From contig JBBSMN010000002.1 of assembly GCA_038233135.1 (NCBI GenBank), positions 1-41,518 on the forward strand: DNA of 41,518 bases, written 5' to 3'. The notes below the pieces were generated by a model. The model saw only the letters and a program-made list of their open reading frames with translations, did no database searches and was not told the origin of the DNA. The DNA is from JACCVL01 sp038233135. Lineage in GTDB: Bacteria > Actinomycetota > Actinomycetes > Propionibacteriales > Nocardioidaceae. Both the position numbers and the translations under genes were made by a program. Shown piece after piece: positions 1 through 7,282 of this stretch (position 1 is the first letter of the stretch; the number at the start of each line of letters is the position of its first letter).

Positions 1-664
1 AGCGGCGGCAGAAGACGCCGAGGGGGATGTCGGCGTACTCCCCGGTGTAGGCGTCGCGCACCACGTCGTACTCGCCGGCGATCAGCGCGGTGATGTAGGT
101 CGAGATGCGTCCGGTCGGTGCGAATCGCCAGACCGCCGAGTCGCGGGCCGGTCCCGGCTCGGGTTCAGGGGTCGCGGAGTTGGACACCACCTGCCAGCCC
201 GCGGGCGCCGTCGCGTGCAGCTCGAAGGTGGCCTTGAGGTCGGGCTGCTCGAAGGTCGTGTACATCTGCCGGGCGTCCGGCACCTCGAACTGGGTGTACA
301 GGTAGACGCCGCCATCGGCCGGGTCGACGAAGCGGTGCAGCCCTTCGCCCACTCGCGAGTACGTGCAGTCGGCGACCACCCGCAGCACGTTGTCGGCCTG
401 AAGGTCGTCGAGGGCGATCCGGCTGTCCTGGTAGACCTGCGCCGGGTCGAGGGTGCGACCGTTGAGGACGACCTCGTGCACGCGGGCGTGGACGAGGTCG
501 GCGAACGTCTCGGCGCCCGGTTCGGAGCAGGAGAAGCGGATCGTGGTGGTGGAGGGGAAGGTCTGCTCGGAGGCGGTCAGGTCGAGCTCCACGACGTAGG
601 AGTCGACAGACAGCAGGTGCGAGCGGCGCTGCGCCTCGTCGCGGGTGAGGTTCTGTCCAGGCAT
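1..664 (-). CDS. pepN: Aminopeptidase N (M1 family), N-terminal part only
   Basis: The reverse strand is open from an ATG at 664 to the left edge of the window and encodes 221 residues beginning MPGQNLTRDEA. The protein is cytoplasmic and removes N-terminal amino acids from peptides. Recognisable M1 N-domain stretches are SVDSYVVELDLT near residue 19 and TQFEVPDARQMYTTFEQPD near residue 115. The GAMEN exopeptidase motif and the HExxH zinc site would lie beyond the left edge, so activity cannot be judged. The gene is divergent from the DsbA-like gene, the same arrangement as Rv2467/Rv2466c in M. tuberculosis. Family assignment is secure; the gene is incomplete only because the window ends. Confidence 0.95.
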   Translation of the reverse strand, partial: MPGQNLTRDEAQRRSHLLSVDSYVVELDLTASEQTFPSTTTIRFSCSEPGAETFADLVHARVHEVVLNGRTLDPAQVYQDSRIALDDLQADNVLRVVADCTYSRVGEGLHRFVDPADGGVYLYTQFEVPDARQMYTTFEQPDLKATFELHATAPAGWQVVSNSATPEPEPGPARDSAVWRFAPTGRISTYITALIAGEYDVVRDAYTGEYADIPLGVFCRR

Positions 665-733
665 GAGGCAAAGCCTCGCACGGCCCCCCGGTCGCTCGGT
701 GCGCACCGCCCGGTGGCCATTGGGCGAGCAGCC

Positions 734-739
734 TATGCT
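734..739 (+). promoter_or_regulatory. Candidate -10 box for a leaderless DsbA-like gene
   Basis: TATGCT fits TANNNT and ends exactly 6 nt before the ATG at 746. No Shine-Dalgarno sequence lies between them. This spacing would put the transcription start at or next to the ATG, as in actinobacterial leaderless mRNAs. Confidence 0.55.
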
Positions 740-745
740 TGAACG

Positions 746-1360
746 ATGAATGACACCGAGCGCGCCGTCGCAGACTTCTGGTTCGACCCGATGTGCCCGT
801 GGGCAGGGATGTCATCGCGCTGGATGCTGGAGGTCGAGCAGGTCCGCCCGGTCACGACCCGCTTCCACGTCATGAGCCTGGCCTACCTCAACCAGGACAA
901 GGACCTGCCCGAGGAGTACCAGCAGATGATGGCCTACGCCTGGGGTCCTGTGCGGGTGTGCATCGCCGCGGCCCAGCAGCACGGCGAGCAGGTGCTGCCC
1001 GACCTCTACACCGCGCTGGGCACGAGGTTCCACCCCGGCGAGGCGGCGCACGACCGTGCCACCGTCGAGGCGGCGCTGGCCGAGGTCGGCCTGCCGGTCG
1101 AGCTGGCGGACGCCATGGACTCAACCGACTACGACGAGGCGCTGAAGAAGTCCCACCACGCGGGCATGGACCAGGTCGGGATGGATGTCGGCACCCCGGT
1201 CATCTCGGTCGAGGACACCGCGTTCTTCGGCCCGGTCGTCACCCCGTCGCCCAGGGGCGAGGACGCCGGCCGGCTCTGGGACGGCGTGGTCCTGGTCGCG
1301 GGCACGCCGGGCTTCTACGAGCTCAAGCGCACCCGCGAGCAGGGCCCGATCTTCGACTGA
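746..1360 (+). CDS. DsbA/FrnE-family oxidoreductase, Rv2466c-like, with CPWA active site
   Basis: The product has 204 residues and a thioredoxin-fold DsbA-like domain over its whole length. It closely resembles mycobacterial Rv2466c, the mycothiol-dependent reductase that uses a CPWC motif. Shared landmarks are DFWFDP near residue 10, HVMSL near 41, WGPVRV near 66, KSHHAGMD near 135, and a C-terminal ELKRTREQ. Here the active site reads C17-P-W-A20, so the resolving cysteine is alanine. That predicts monothiol chemistry, perhaps with mycothiol as the resolving thiol (inference). The start is set by the -10 box 6 nt upstream. The gene is followed after 45 bp by rpiB on the same strand. Confidence 0.88.
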   Translation: MNDTERAVADFWFDPMCPWAGMSSRWMLEVEQVRPVTTRFHVMSLAYLNQDKDLPEEYQQMMAYAWGPVRVCIAAAQQHGEQVLPDLYTALGTRFHPGEAAHDRATVEAALAEVGLPVELADAMDSTDYDEALKKSHHAGMDQVGMDVGTPVISVEDTAFFGPVVTPSPRGEDAGRLWDGVVLVAGTPGFYELKRTREQGPIFD

Positions 1361-1405
1361 GCCGAGCCAGTCATCGGCCGCCACCGACTCTGCGAGACTG
1401 CGGCC

Positions 1406-1873
1406 ATGCGCGTACACGTCGGATCCGACCACGCCGGGCTCGAGCTCAAGTCGGCCGTCACCGAACGGCTCGCCATCGACGGGTACGAGGTCGTCGACCA
1501 CGGGCCGGCGACCTATGACCCCGACGACGACTACCCGCCGTTCTGTCTGCGCGCCGCCGAGGCGGTGGCGGCCGAGCCGGGCAGTCTCGGCGTGGTCATC
1601 GGCGGCTCCGGGAACGGCGAGCAGATGGCTGCCAACAAGGTGGCCGGGGTGCGCGCGGCGCTGGCCTGGACCGAGGAGACCGCCCGCCTGGCTCGCCAGC
1701 ACAACGACGCCCAGGTCGTCTCGGTCGGCTCCCGCATGCACACCACCGAGGAGGCGCTGTCGTTCGTCACCGAGTTCCTGGCCAGCACCTTCACCGGCGA
1801 ACAGCGGCACGCTCGCCGCATCGACATGCTCAGCGAGTACGAGCGCTCGGGCATGCTGCCCCCGCTGCCCTGA
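1406..1873 (+). CDS. rpiB: Ribose-5-phosphate isomerase B
   Basis: The product has 155 residues. RpiB interconverts ribose 5-phosphate and ribulose 5-phosphate in the cytoplasmic pentose phosphate pathway. The sequence shows GSDHAG at residues 6-11, the phosphate-binding and catalytic segment GGSGNGEQ at 66-73, and SRMHTTEEA and RRID further on. E72 lies where actinobacterial RpiB enzymes use glutamate as the base; cysteine serves in other bacteria. Length is normal for the family. The stop codon at 1871-1873 lies 12 nt before the proposed ATC start of nei1 and in the same frame, which favours translational coupling. Order matches Rv2466c-Rv2465c-Rv2464c. Confidence 0.95.
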   Translation: MRVHVGSDHAGLELKSAVTERLAIDGYEVVDHGPATYDPDDDYPPFCLRAAEAVAAEPGSLGVVIGGSGNGEQMAANKVAGVRAALAWTEETARLARQHNDAQVVSVGSRMHTTEEALSFVTEFLASTFTGEQRHARRIDMLSEYERSGMLPPLP

Positions 1874-1885
1874 TCGGCTCTCGCC

Positions 1886-2701
1886 ATCCCTGAGGGTCAC
1901 ACGCTCTACCGGCTCGCACGCTCGGTGCAGCGTGCGTTCCGGGGCGAGGTCGTCACCGTGAGCAGCCCGCAGGGGCGCTTCGACGCCGGCGCCGCGCTGG
2001 TGGACGGCGCCACGCTGCGCCGAGCCGAGTCGGTCGGCAAGCACCTGCTGGTCGACTTCGGTCCTGACCGGCACGTGCACGTGCACCTGGGCCTGTTCGG
2101 TCGCACCCACCTCGGACCTGGTCCGGCGCCGGCACCGGTTGGGGCCGTCCGCATGCGCATCGAAGGGGCTGGCTCCTACTTCGACCTGCGCGGGGCCACG
2201 GTGTGCGCGGTGCGCACCGATGCCGAACGTGCCGCACTGGTGGCGCGGCTCGGGCCGGACCCGCTTCGCAGGGACGCCGAGCCCGACCGCGCCTGGGCAC
2301 GCATCTCGCGGTCGAACCGCCCGCTGGCGGCACTGTTGATGGACCAGACCGTCCTGGCCGGTATCGGCAACGTGTATCGGGCTGAGGTGCTTTATCGGCA
2401 CGGCCTTCCCCCCTACCTGCCGGGTCGGTCGTTGAGCCGCCCCGGTTGGGACGCGGTTTGGGACGACCTGGTCGCGCTGCTGGCAGACGGGGCGCGTACG
2501 GGGCGGATCCGTGCGCTGCGACCCGAGCACGGGCGGCACCGCCGCAGCGGCCCGCGGCACTACGTCTACCGCCGGGCCGGTGAACGCTGCCTGGTCTGCG
2601 CCGAGACGGTGCGGGTGGCCGAGCTCGAGGGCCGCCGGCTGTACTGGTGCCCGGGCTGCCAGGCACCCGATCAAGCCGCTCCGGGACCAGCCGGCGGCTA
2701 G
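1886..2701 (+). CDS. nei: Endonuclease VIII-like DNA glycosylase Nei1, apparent ATC start
   Basis: The product has 271 residues and belongs to the Fpg/Nei family, which excises oxidised bases and nicks the DNA. The N-terminus PEGHTLYRLAR must directly follow the initiator, because Pro2 is the Schiff-base nucleophile and Glu3 is catalytic. The only codon in place is ATC at 1886-1888. The same frame meets the rpiB stop 12 nt upstream, with no ATG, GTG or TTG between. The next usual start, GTG at 1925, would remove both catalytic residues. Further features are SVGKHLL (DNA-binding Lys), the helix-two-turn-helix segment MDQTVLAGIGNVYRAE, and a C-terminal zinc finger CLVC...CPGC. Similarity runs along M. 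tuberculosis Nei1 (Rv2464c). The start is either ATC initiation or an ATG-to-ATC change or sequencing error. Confidence 0.88.
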   Translation: MPEGHTLYRLARSVQRAFRGEVVTVSSPQGRFDAGAALVDGATLRRAESVGKHLLVDFGPDRHVHVHLGLFGRTHLGPGPAPAPVGAVRMRIEGAGSYFDLRGATVCAVRTDAERAALVARLGPDPLRRDAEPDRAWARISRSNRPLAALLMDQTVLAGIGNVYRAEVLYRHGLPPYLPGRSLSRPGWDAVWDDLVALLADGARTGRIRALRPEHGRHRRSGPRHYVYRRAGERCLVCAETVRVAELEGRRLYWCPGCQAPDQAAPGPAGG

Positions 2702-2710
2702 GGTTGCAGG

Positions 2711-3808
2711 GTGGTGGGACTACTGCCCGACGGGGAGCGCTCCGGCACCGCCCCGCTGGAGGAGACACTCGGACGGCCGGTTGCGCGCGCCCCCGGCGGG
2801 CCGGACGCACACCGCCTGCAGCTGCTGGGTCTGCTCTGCCTGACCGTCGGGATCCTGGTGCTGCTGGTCACGCAGCAGCAATGGGTGCCGATCAGCGCCT
2901 TCGCGGTCCCCCTGCTGCTCGGCGGCCTGCTGCTCCCCCTGCGACTCCTCCTGGTTCTCCTCGTGGTCCAGGGGGTCACCATCGCTGCGGCGTTCGGCCT
3001 CGTCGACGCGACCCCGCTGCGCCTCGCGACGGTGGCCGTGCTCGCGGTGCTAGCTCTGGTCATGGTCGTGGCAGCGCGTCGTGAGCAGGTGGGTCCGACC
3101 GGCGAGTCGATGCTCATCGACCTGCGCGACCGCCTTAACTCGCAGTCGGAGCTGCCGCGCCTGCCAGCCGGCTGGTCGGCCGAGGCGGTCATGCGTTCGG
3201 CCGGGGGTGCGCAGTTCGCCGGAGATTTCGTGGTCGCCGCCAAGACCGAGCGCGGCGACTCCGTCGAGATCGTCGTCGTCGACGTCTCGGGCAAGGGCGT
3301 GGCCGCGGGGACCCGGGCGCTGTTGTTGTCCGGTGCCTTCGGCGGCCTGCTCGGTGCTCTGCCGCCGGACCAGTTCCTGACCGCAGCCAACGGCTACCTG
3401 CTCCGCCAGGAGTGGAGCGAGGGCTTTGCCACCGCCGCGCACATGGCCCTCAGCCTGCGGACCGGTCACTTCGAGCTGCGCACCGCCGGGCACCCCCCGG
3501 GTGTCCAGCTGCACGCCGGGTCGGGGCGCTGGCAGGTGCACTCCTCGTCCGGCCCGGCGCTCGGCCTCCTCGACGATGCGCAGTTCGTCCCCACGGCCGG
3601 ACTGCTGGAGCACGGCGACGTGATGATGCTGTTCACCGACGGGTTGGTCGAGACCGCCGAGCGCGATTTCACCCTCGGCATCGACAAGCTGCTCGGTGAG
3701 GCCGAACAGATGCGGCGGGAGGGCCTCAGACACGGCGCCCACCAGTTGCTCAACCGGCTGGAAGCCTCAGGCGACGACCGGGCGCTGGTCTTCGTCCACC
3801 GGCAGTGA
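2711..3808 (+). CDS. Membrane-anchored SpoIIE/RsbU-type PP2C serine phosphatase
   Basis: The product has 365 residues and a GTG start 9 nt after the nei1 stop. Residues about 35-122 form four closely spaced hydrophobic segments. They are followed by a PP2C-like SpoIIE domain with the metal-binding motifs GGAQFAGDF near 175, DVSGKG near 200, AGHPPG near 260, FTDGLVE near 310 and GDDRALVF near the C-terminus. Such enzymes dephosphorylate anti-anti-sigma factors in partner-switching pathways. No GAF, PAS or kinase domain is attached, so any signal must be sensed by the membrane part or a partner. No sigma or anti-sigma gene adjoins it, and the substrate is unknown. Confidence 0.85.
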   Translation: MVGLLPDGERSGTAPLEETLGRPVARAPGGPDAHRLQLLGLLCLTVGILVLLVTQQQWVPISAFAVPLLLGGLLLPLRLLLVLLVVQGVTIAAAFGLVDATPLRLATVAVLAVLALVMVVAARREQVGPTGESMLIDLRDRLNSQSELPRLPAGWSAEAVMRSAGGAQFAGDFVVAAKTERGDSVEIVVVDVSGKGVAAGTRALLLSGAFGGLLGALPPDQFLTAANGYLLRQEWSEGFATAAHMALSLRTGHFELRTAGHPPGVQLHAGSGRWQVHSSSGPALGLLDDAQFVPTAGLLEHGDVMMLFTDGLVETAERDFTLGIDKLLGEAEQMRREGLRHGAHQLLNRLEASGDDRALVFVHRQ

Positions 3809-3819
3809 CCCAGTGGCCC

Positions 3820-3833
3820 CCGGCTCGAGCCGG
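3820..3833. terminator. 14-bp GC palindrome downstream of the phosphatase gene
   Basis: CCGGCTCGAGCCGG is a perfect palindrome 12 nt after the stop codon at 3808. It could end the rpiB-nei1-phosphatase transcript, although no T-run follows. The remaining bases up to 4090 show no coding sequence on either strand that I can support. Confidence 0.35.
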
Positions 3834-4107
3834 CGCTCCCATGCCTCCGCTGGTGCCGGGCATGGCGCATTGACACCGCAGCGCGGCCGGCGTTTCGACG
3901 GGCGCCGTCGAGGTCGGCCACGAAACGGGGTGCGAGTCGGCTCGGCCAGCGAAGCCGGGCGGCAGTCCGGCAACCATGTGTTTCACGCTAGGCCGCGTGT
4001 TGGTCCGCCCCGTCACGTCGAGGTGACGATCCGGTGAAAGCGTCGCACCGCACCGCTGCTCCACCGCCGTCACACCGTCGTAGGGTGCTGGTCGAGGAGG
4101 CGACCGC

Positions 4108-5415
4108 ATGCACGACCTGACCCCGGCGCCCGGCGACCTGGAGCCGATCGAGACGGCCTCTCGCGACGAGCTCCAGGCGCTCCAGCTGGACCGGCTGCGG
4201 TGGAGCCTGCGGCATGCGTACGACAACGTCGCGCACTACCGCGAGGCCTTCGACGCTGCCGGGGTGCATCCCGAGGACTGCCGTGACCTGGCCGACCTGG
4301 CCGTGTTCCCCTTCACGGTCAAGGACGACCTGCGCCGGCACTACCCGTTCGGCATGTTCGCGGTCCCACGACGGGAGGTCGCCCGGGTGCACGCTTCGTC
4401 GGGCACGACCGGCCGGCCGACCGTCGTCGGCTACACCGCCGAGGACATCCGCACCTGGTCGGCCGTGATGGCGCGGTCCATCCGGGCGTCCGGCGGTCGC
4501 GCCGGCCACGTCGTGCACGTGGCGTACGGGTACGGGCTGTTCACCGGCGGGCTGGGCGCGCACTACGGCGCGGAGGCCTTGGGCTGCACGGTGGTGCCGG
4601 TCTCGGGCGGCATGACCGAGCGGCAGGTGGTGTTGATCCGGGACTTCTCGCCAGACGTCATCATGGTCACCCCCTCGTACATGCTGGCGATCGTGGACGA
4701 GATGCAACGGCAGGGCGTCGATCCGGCGTCGACGTCGCTGCGGGTGGGCATCTTCGGGGCGGAGCCGTGGACCGACGACATGCGCCGCGAGATGGAGACG
4801 CGGCTCGACATGCATGCCGTGGATATCTACGGGCTGTCGGAGGTGATGGGGCCGGGCGTGGCCAACGAGTGCGTGGAGACCAAGGACGGGCTGCACGTGT
4901 GGGAGGACCACTTCTATCCCGAGGTGATCGACCCGGTCACCGGGCAGGTGCTCCCCGACGGTGAGGAGGGGGAGCTGGTCTTCACGTCCTTGACCAAGCA
5001 GGCGATGCCGGTCGTGCGGTATCGCACCCGCGATCTCACCCGGCTGCTGCCGGGCACCGCCCGCACGATGCGGCGGATGCAGAAGATCACCGGCCGCAGT
5101 GACGACATGATGATCGTGCGCGGCGTCAACATCTTCCCCACCCAGATCGAGGAGCTGATCTTGCGCACCGAGGCGTTGTCGCCGCACTTCCAGTGCGTGC
5201 TGAGCCGCTCGGGGCGCCTCGACGAGCTCGCCGTACGCGTGGAGCGCAGGACCGACGCAGACGCCACGGTTGCAGCTGCTGCCGGTGCTCGCCTGCAGCA
5301 GCAGGTCAAGGCCGCCATCGGGGTCAGCGTCGCGGTGGAGGTGGTCGACCCGGAGGGAATCGAGCGGTCGGTGGGCAAGATGCGACGGATCGTGGACGAG
5401 CGCCGGGCCGGCTGA
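4108..5415 (+). CDS. paaK: Phenylacetate-CoA ligase
   Basis: The product has 435 residues. It activates phenylacetate (or a related aryl acid) to its CoA thioester using ATP, in the cytoplasm. Adenylate-forming motifs are the P-loop SSGTTGRPT at 97-105, GAEPWTDDMR near 213, YGLSEVMGPG near 240, RYRTRDLT near 305 and the hinge GRSDDMMIVRGVNIFP near 330. Length is normal for PaaK. The ATG is preceded by GAGGAGG at about 4094-4100, a strong ribosome-binding site. No other paa genes adjoin, so this is a lone ligase and its true substrate is open. A stem-loop follows at 5456-5480. Confidence 0.93.
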   Translation: MHDLTPAPGDLEPIETASRDELQALQLDRLRWSLRHAYDNVAHYREAFDAAGVHPEDCRDLADLAVFPFTVKDDLRRHYPFGMFAVPRREVARVHASSGTTGRPTVVGYTAEDIRTWSAVMARSIRASGGRAGHVVHVAYGYGLFTGGLGAHYGAEALGCTVVPVSGGMTERQVVLIRDFSPDVIMVTPSYMLAIVDEMQRQGVDPASTSLRVGIFGAEPWTDDMRREMETRLDMHAVDIYGLSEVMGPGVANECVETKDGLHVWEDHFYPEVIDPVTGQVLPDGEEGELVFTSLTKQAMPVVRYRTRDLTRLLPGTARTMRRMQKITGRSDDMMIVRGVNIFPTQIEELILRTEALSPHFQCVLSRSGRLDELAVRVERRTDADATVAAAAGARLQQQVKAAIGVSVAVEVVDPEGIERSVGKMRRIVDERRAG

Positions 5416-5455
5416 CGCTGCGGCGGGGTGTTCGTGGCGCCAGTGCGCAGTCGTC

Positions 5456-5480
5456 GGTTGCCGACCTGTCGGCGGCAACC
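5456..5480 (+). terminator. Stem-loop after paaK
   Basis: GGTTGCC at 5456-5462 pairs with GGCAACC at 5474-5480, with an inner GAC/GTC pairing and a small bulge. It lies 40 nt after the paaK stop, with no T-run. It is a plausible factor-assisted terminator. Confidence 0.4.
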
Positions 5481-5605
5481 TCGACCGAAAGTACGAGGCT
5501 GCACCGTGCGACCCAGCGACTTGCACCGCCGTAACGAAGTGGTGCCATGGTGCGTTGAACCTCTCACGCCCTGCCACCGGGTCAGCACCACGTCAGGGGG
5601 ATGTT

Positions 5606-7084
5606 GTGTCAGCACATGCGAGTGAGACCGGGATGGACGCGCTGCGGCGTCTGCACCAGGTCATCGTGCGTGTCAGCAGCGGCGGCTCTCTGGTCGACAC
5701 CCTGCAGGCGGTGATCGAGGGTGTGCTCGACGCGGTGGGCTTCGAGGTGGCGGTCGTGAGCCTGCGCGGTGGCGACGGCATGTTCGAGACCCTCGCCGTG
5801 GGCGGCCCGTCGGACGCTCGCGACGAGCTCCTCGGACGCCGGATGCCGGCAGACGCCTATGACGCCGAGCTTGCCATCGCCGAACGCTGGGGCGAGCTGC
5901 ACTTCGTGCCGCACGAGCGTCTGCCTGCAGGCGATCCGGTCGGGTGGGTGCCGACGTTCGACGCTGTCGACCATCCCGACGCCTGGCACCCGCTGGACGC
6001 GCTGTTCACCCAGCTGCGCTCGCCCTCGGGGGAGGTGGTCGGGATGCTGTCGGTCGACCTGCCGCTCGACCGTCGCAAGCCCAACGCCTTCCAGCGCGAG
6101 CTGCTGGAGATGTTTGCGACCCAGGCGGGTGTGGCGATCAACAACGCTCGGCTCACCGAGCAGCTCCGCGAGAGCGAGGAGGTGTTCCGTCAGGCCTTCG
6201 AGGGTGCCGGGTCAGGCGTGGCAGTCGTCAGCATGGACCGGCATGACGCGGGGCGCTACCTGCGGGTCAACCCGGCGTTCTGCCGCCTCGTGGGCCGGCG
6301 CGAGGGAGACCTGTTGCAGCTGCGGGTGGCCGACATCACGCACCCCGACCACCGCGCCGCCGACGAGCTGGCGATGCGCGAGGTCCTCGAGGGCAGGGCT
6401 GACCGTGAGCCTTATCGCAGCGAGAAGCGTTACCTGCTCCCGAGCGGGGACTCGATCTGGGTGGCGGCCACCTCATCGACGGTGTTCGCCGAGGACGGCC
6501 GGCCACTGTCCTCGATCACGCAGATCGAGGACATCAGCGGCCGCCGCGCCGCCGAGGCCGAGCTAGCCCGGCGGGCGGACAACGACGTCCTCACCGGCTT
6601 GCCCAACCGTCGCACGCTGCGTCGCCGCCTGGTCCAGGTGATTGAGACCGACCGCAGGGCGGGCAACGAGGGAGCGGTCCTGTTCTGCGACATCGACGGC
6701 TTCAAGATCGTCAACGACAGCCTCGGGCACGGGGTGGGAGACCGGGCACTGCTCGCCGTCGCGGGTCGCCTGCTGGCGGCCGCTCGCGACACCGACATGG
6801 TCGCGCGGCTCGGCGGCGACGAGTTCGTCGTCGTCGCCGAAGGGCTGTCGGCCGCGCAGGCCGGTGAGCTGGCGGGTCGGCTGCGCGCGGTTGCCGCCGA
6901 GCCGATCGGGATCGAGGGGTTGGACCTGCCGGTGACCACCACCCTCAGCATCGGCATCGCGACGATCGACGCCGGCACCAGTGACCCCGACATGTTGCTG
7001 CACCGCGCGGACGACGCCATGTACGAGGCCAAGCTGGCTGGTCGCGACGCGCACGCGTACGCACCTCCCGCAGCTCAGAGCTGA
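5606..7084 (+). CDS. GAF-PAS-GGDEF diguanylate cyclase
   Basis: The product has 492 residues. The chosen start is GTG at 5606 because AGGGGG at 5595-5600 lies 5 nt upstream; a longer open frame upstream has no such site. Domains in order are GAF (about 15-180), PAS (about 190-315, with the typical linker ITQIEDISGRRAAE) and GGDEF (about 320-485). The active-site loop is an intact GGDEF at 403-407. An RDTD at 394-397, five residues before it, is the RxxD product-inhibition site. The protein should therefore make cyclic di-GMP and be feedback-inhibited. There is no EAL domain and no membrane segment, so sensing is cytoplasmic. The next gene is a secreted protein, but the operator in between suggests separate control. 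Confidence 0.93.
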   Translation: MSAHASETGMDALRRLHQVIVRVSSGGSLVDTLQAVIEGVLDAVGFEVAVVSLRGGDGMFETLAVGGPSDARDELLGRRMPADAYDAELAIAERWGELHFVPHERLPAGDPVGWVPTFDAVDHPDAWHPLDALFTQLRSPSGEVVGMLSVDLPLDRRKPNAFQRELLEMFATQAGVAINNARLTEQLRESEEVFRQAFEGAGSGVAVVSMDRHDAGRYLRVNPAFCRLVGRREGDLLQLRVADITHPDHRAADELAMREVLEGRADREPYRSEKRYLLPSGDSIWVAATSSTVFAEDGRPLSSITQIEDISGRRAAEAELARRADNDVLTGLPNRRTLRRRLVQVIETDRRAGNEGAVLFCDIDGFKIVNDSLGHGVGDRALLAVAGRLLAAARDTDMVARLGGDEFVVVAEGLSAAQAGELAGRLRAVAAEPIGIEGLDLPVTTTLSIGIATIDAGTSDPDMLLHRADDAMYEAKLAGRDAHAYAPPAAQS

Positions 7085-7227
7085 CCGCCGGCTGCCGCGC
7101 ACCGGCTGCCTGCGGATTCGTCCCACTCTCACGCCCGGCGACCGTTTCGGTCGCGGCCGAGCGTACGTCTGCCCGCTCGTCTCTTCGGTCGAGGCGCGGT
7201 TCACGGGCTGTCATCTAATTCTCACTT

Positions 7228-7263
7228 TCTGTCATTGTAATGTTACACAGAGTGACTGACAGA
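7228..7263. promoter_or_regulatory. Nested inverted repeats upstream of the Tat-exported glycosidase-like gene
   Basis: In an unusually AT-rich stretch, an inner dyad TGTAA-tg-TTACA (7236-7247) sits inside an outer dyad TCTGTCA (7228-7234) / TGACAGA (7257-7263). The outer arm ends 19 nt before the TTG start at 7283. No regulator gene is adjacent. The rest of 7085-7227 shows nothing I can support. Confidence 0.5.
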
Positions 7264-7282
7264 CGATAGTGAGGACGATGCC

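Noticed and set aside
1121..2674. 517-residue open frame on the minus strand
   Set aside because: It lies antisense to the DsbA, rpiB and nei1 genes, shows no recognisable motif, and has the low-complexity Arg/Ala/Gly/Pro make-up of a high-GC shadow.
3988..5577. 529-residue open frame on the minus strand
   Set aside because: It is the antisense shadow of paaK; the plus strand has complete family motifs and a ribosome-binding site.
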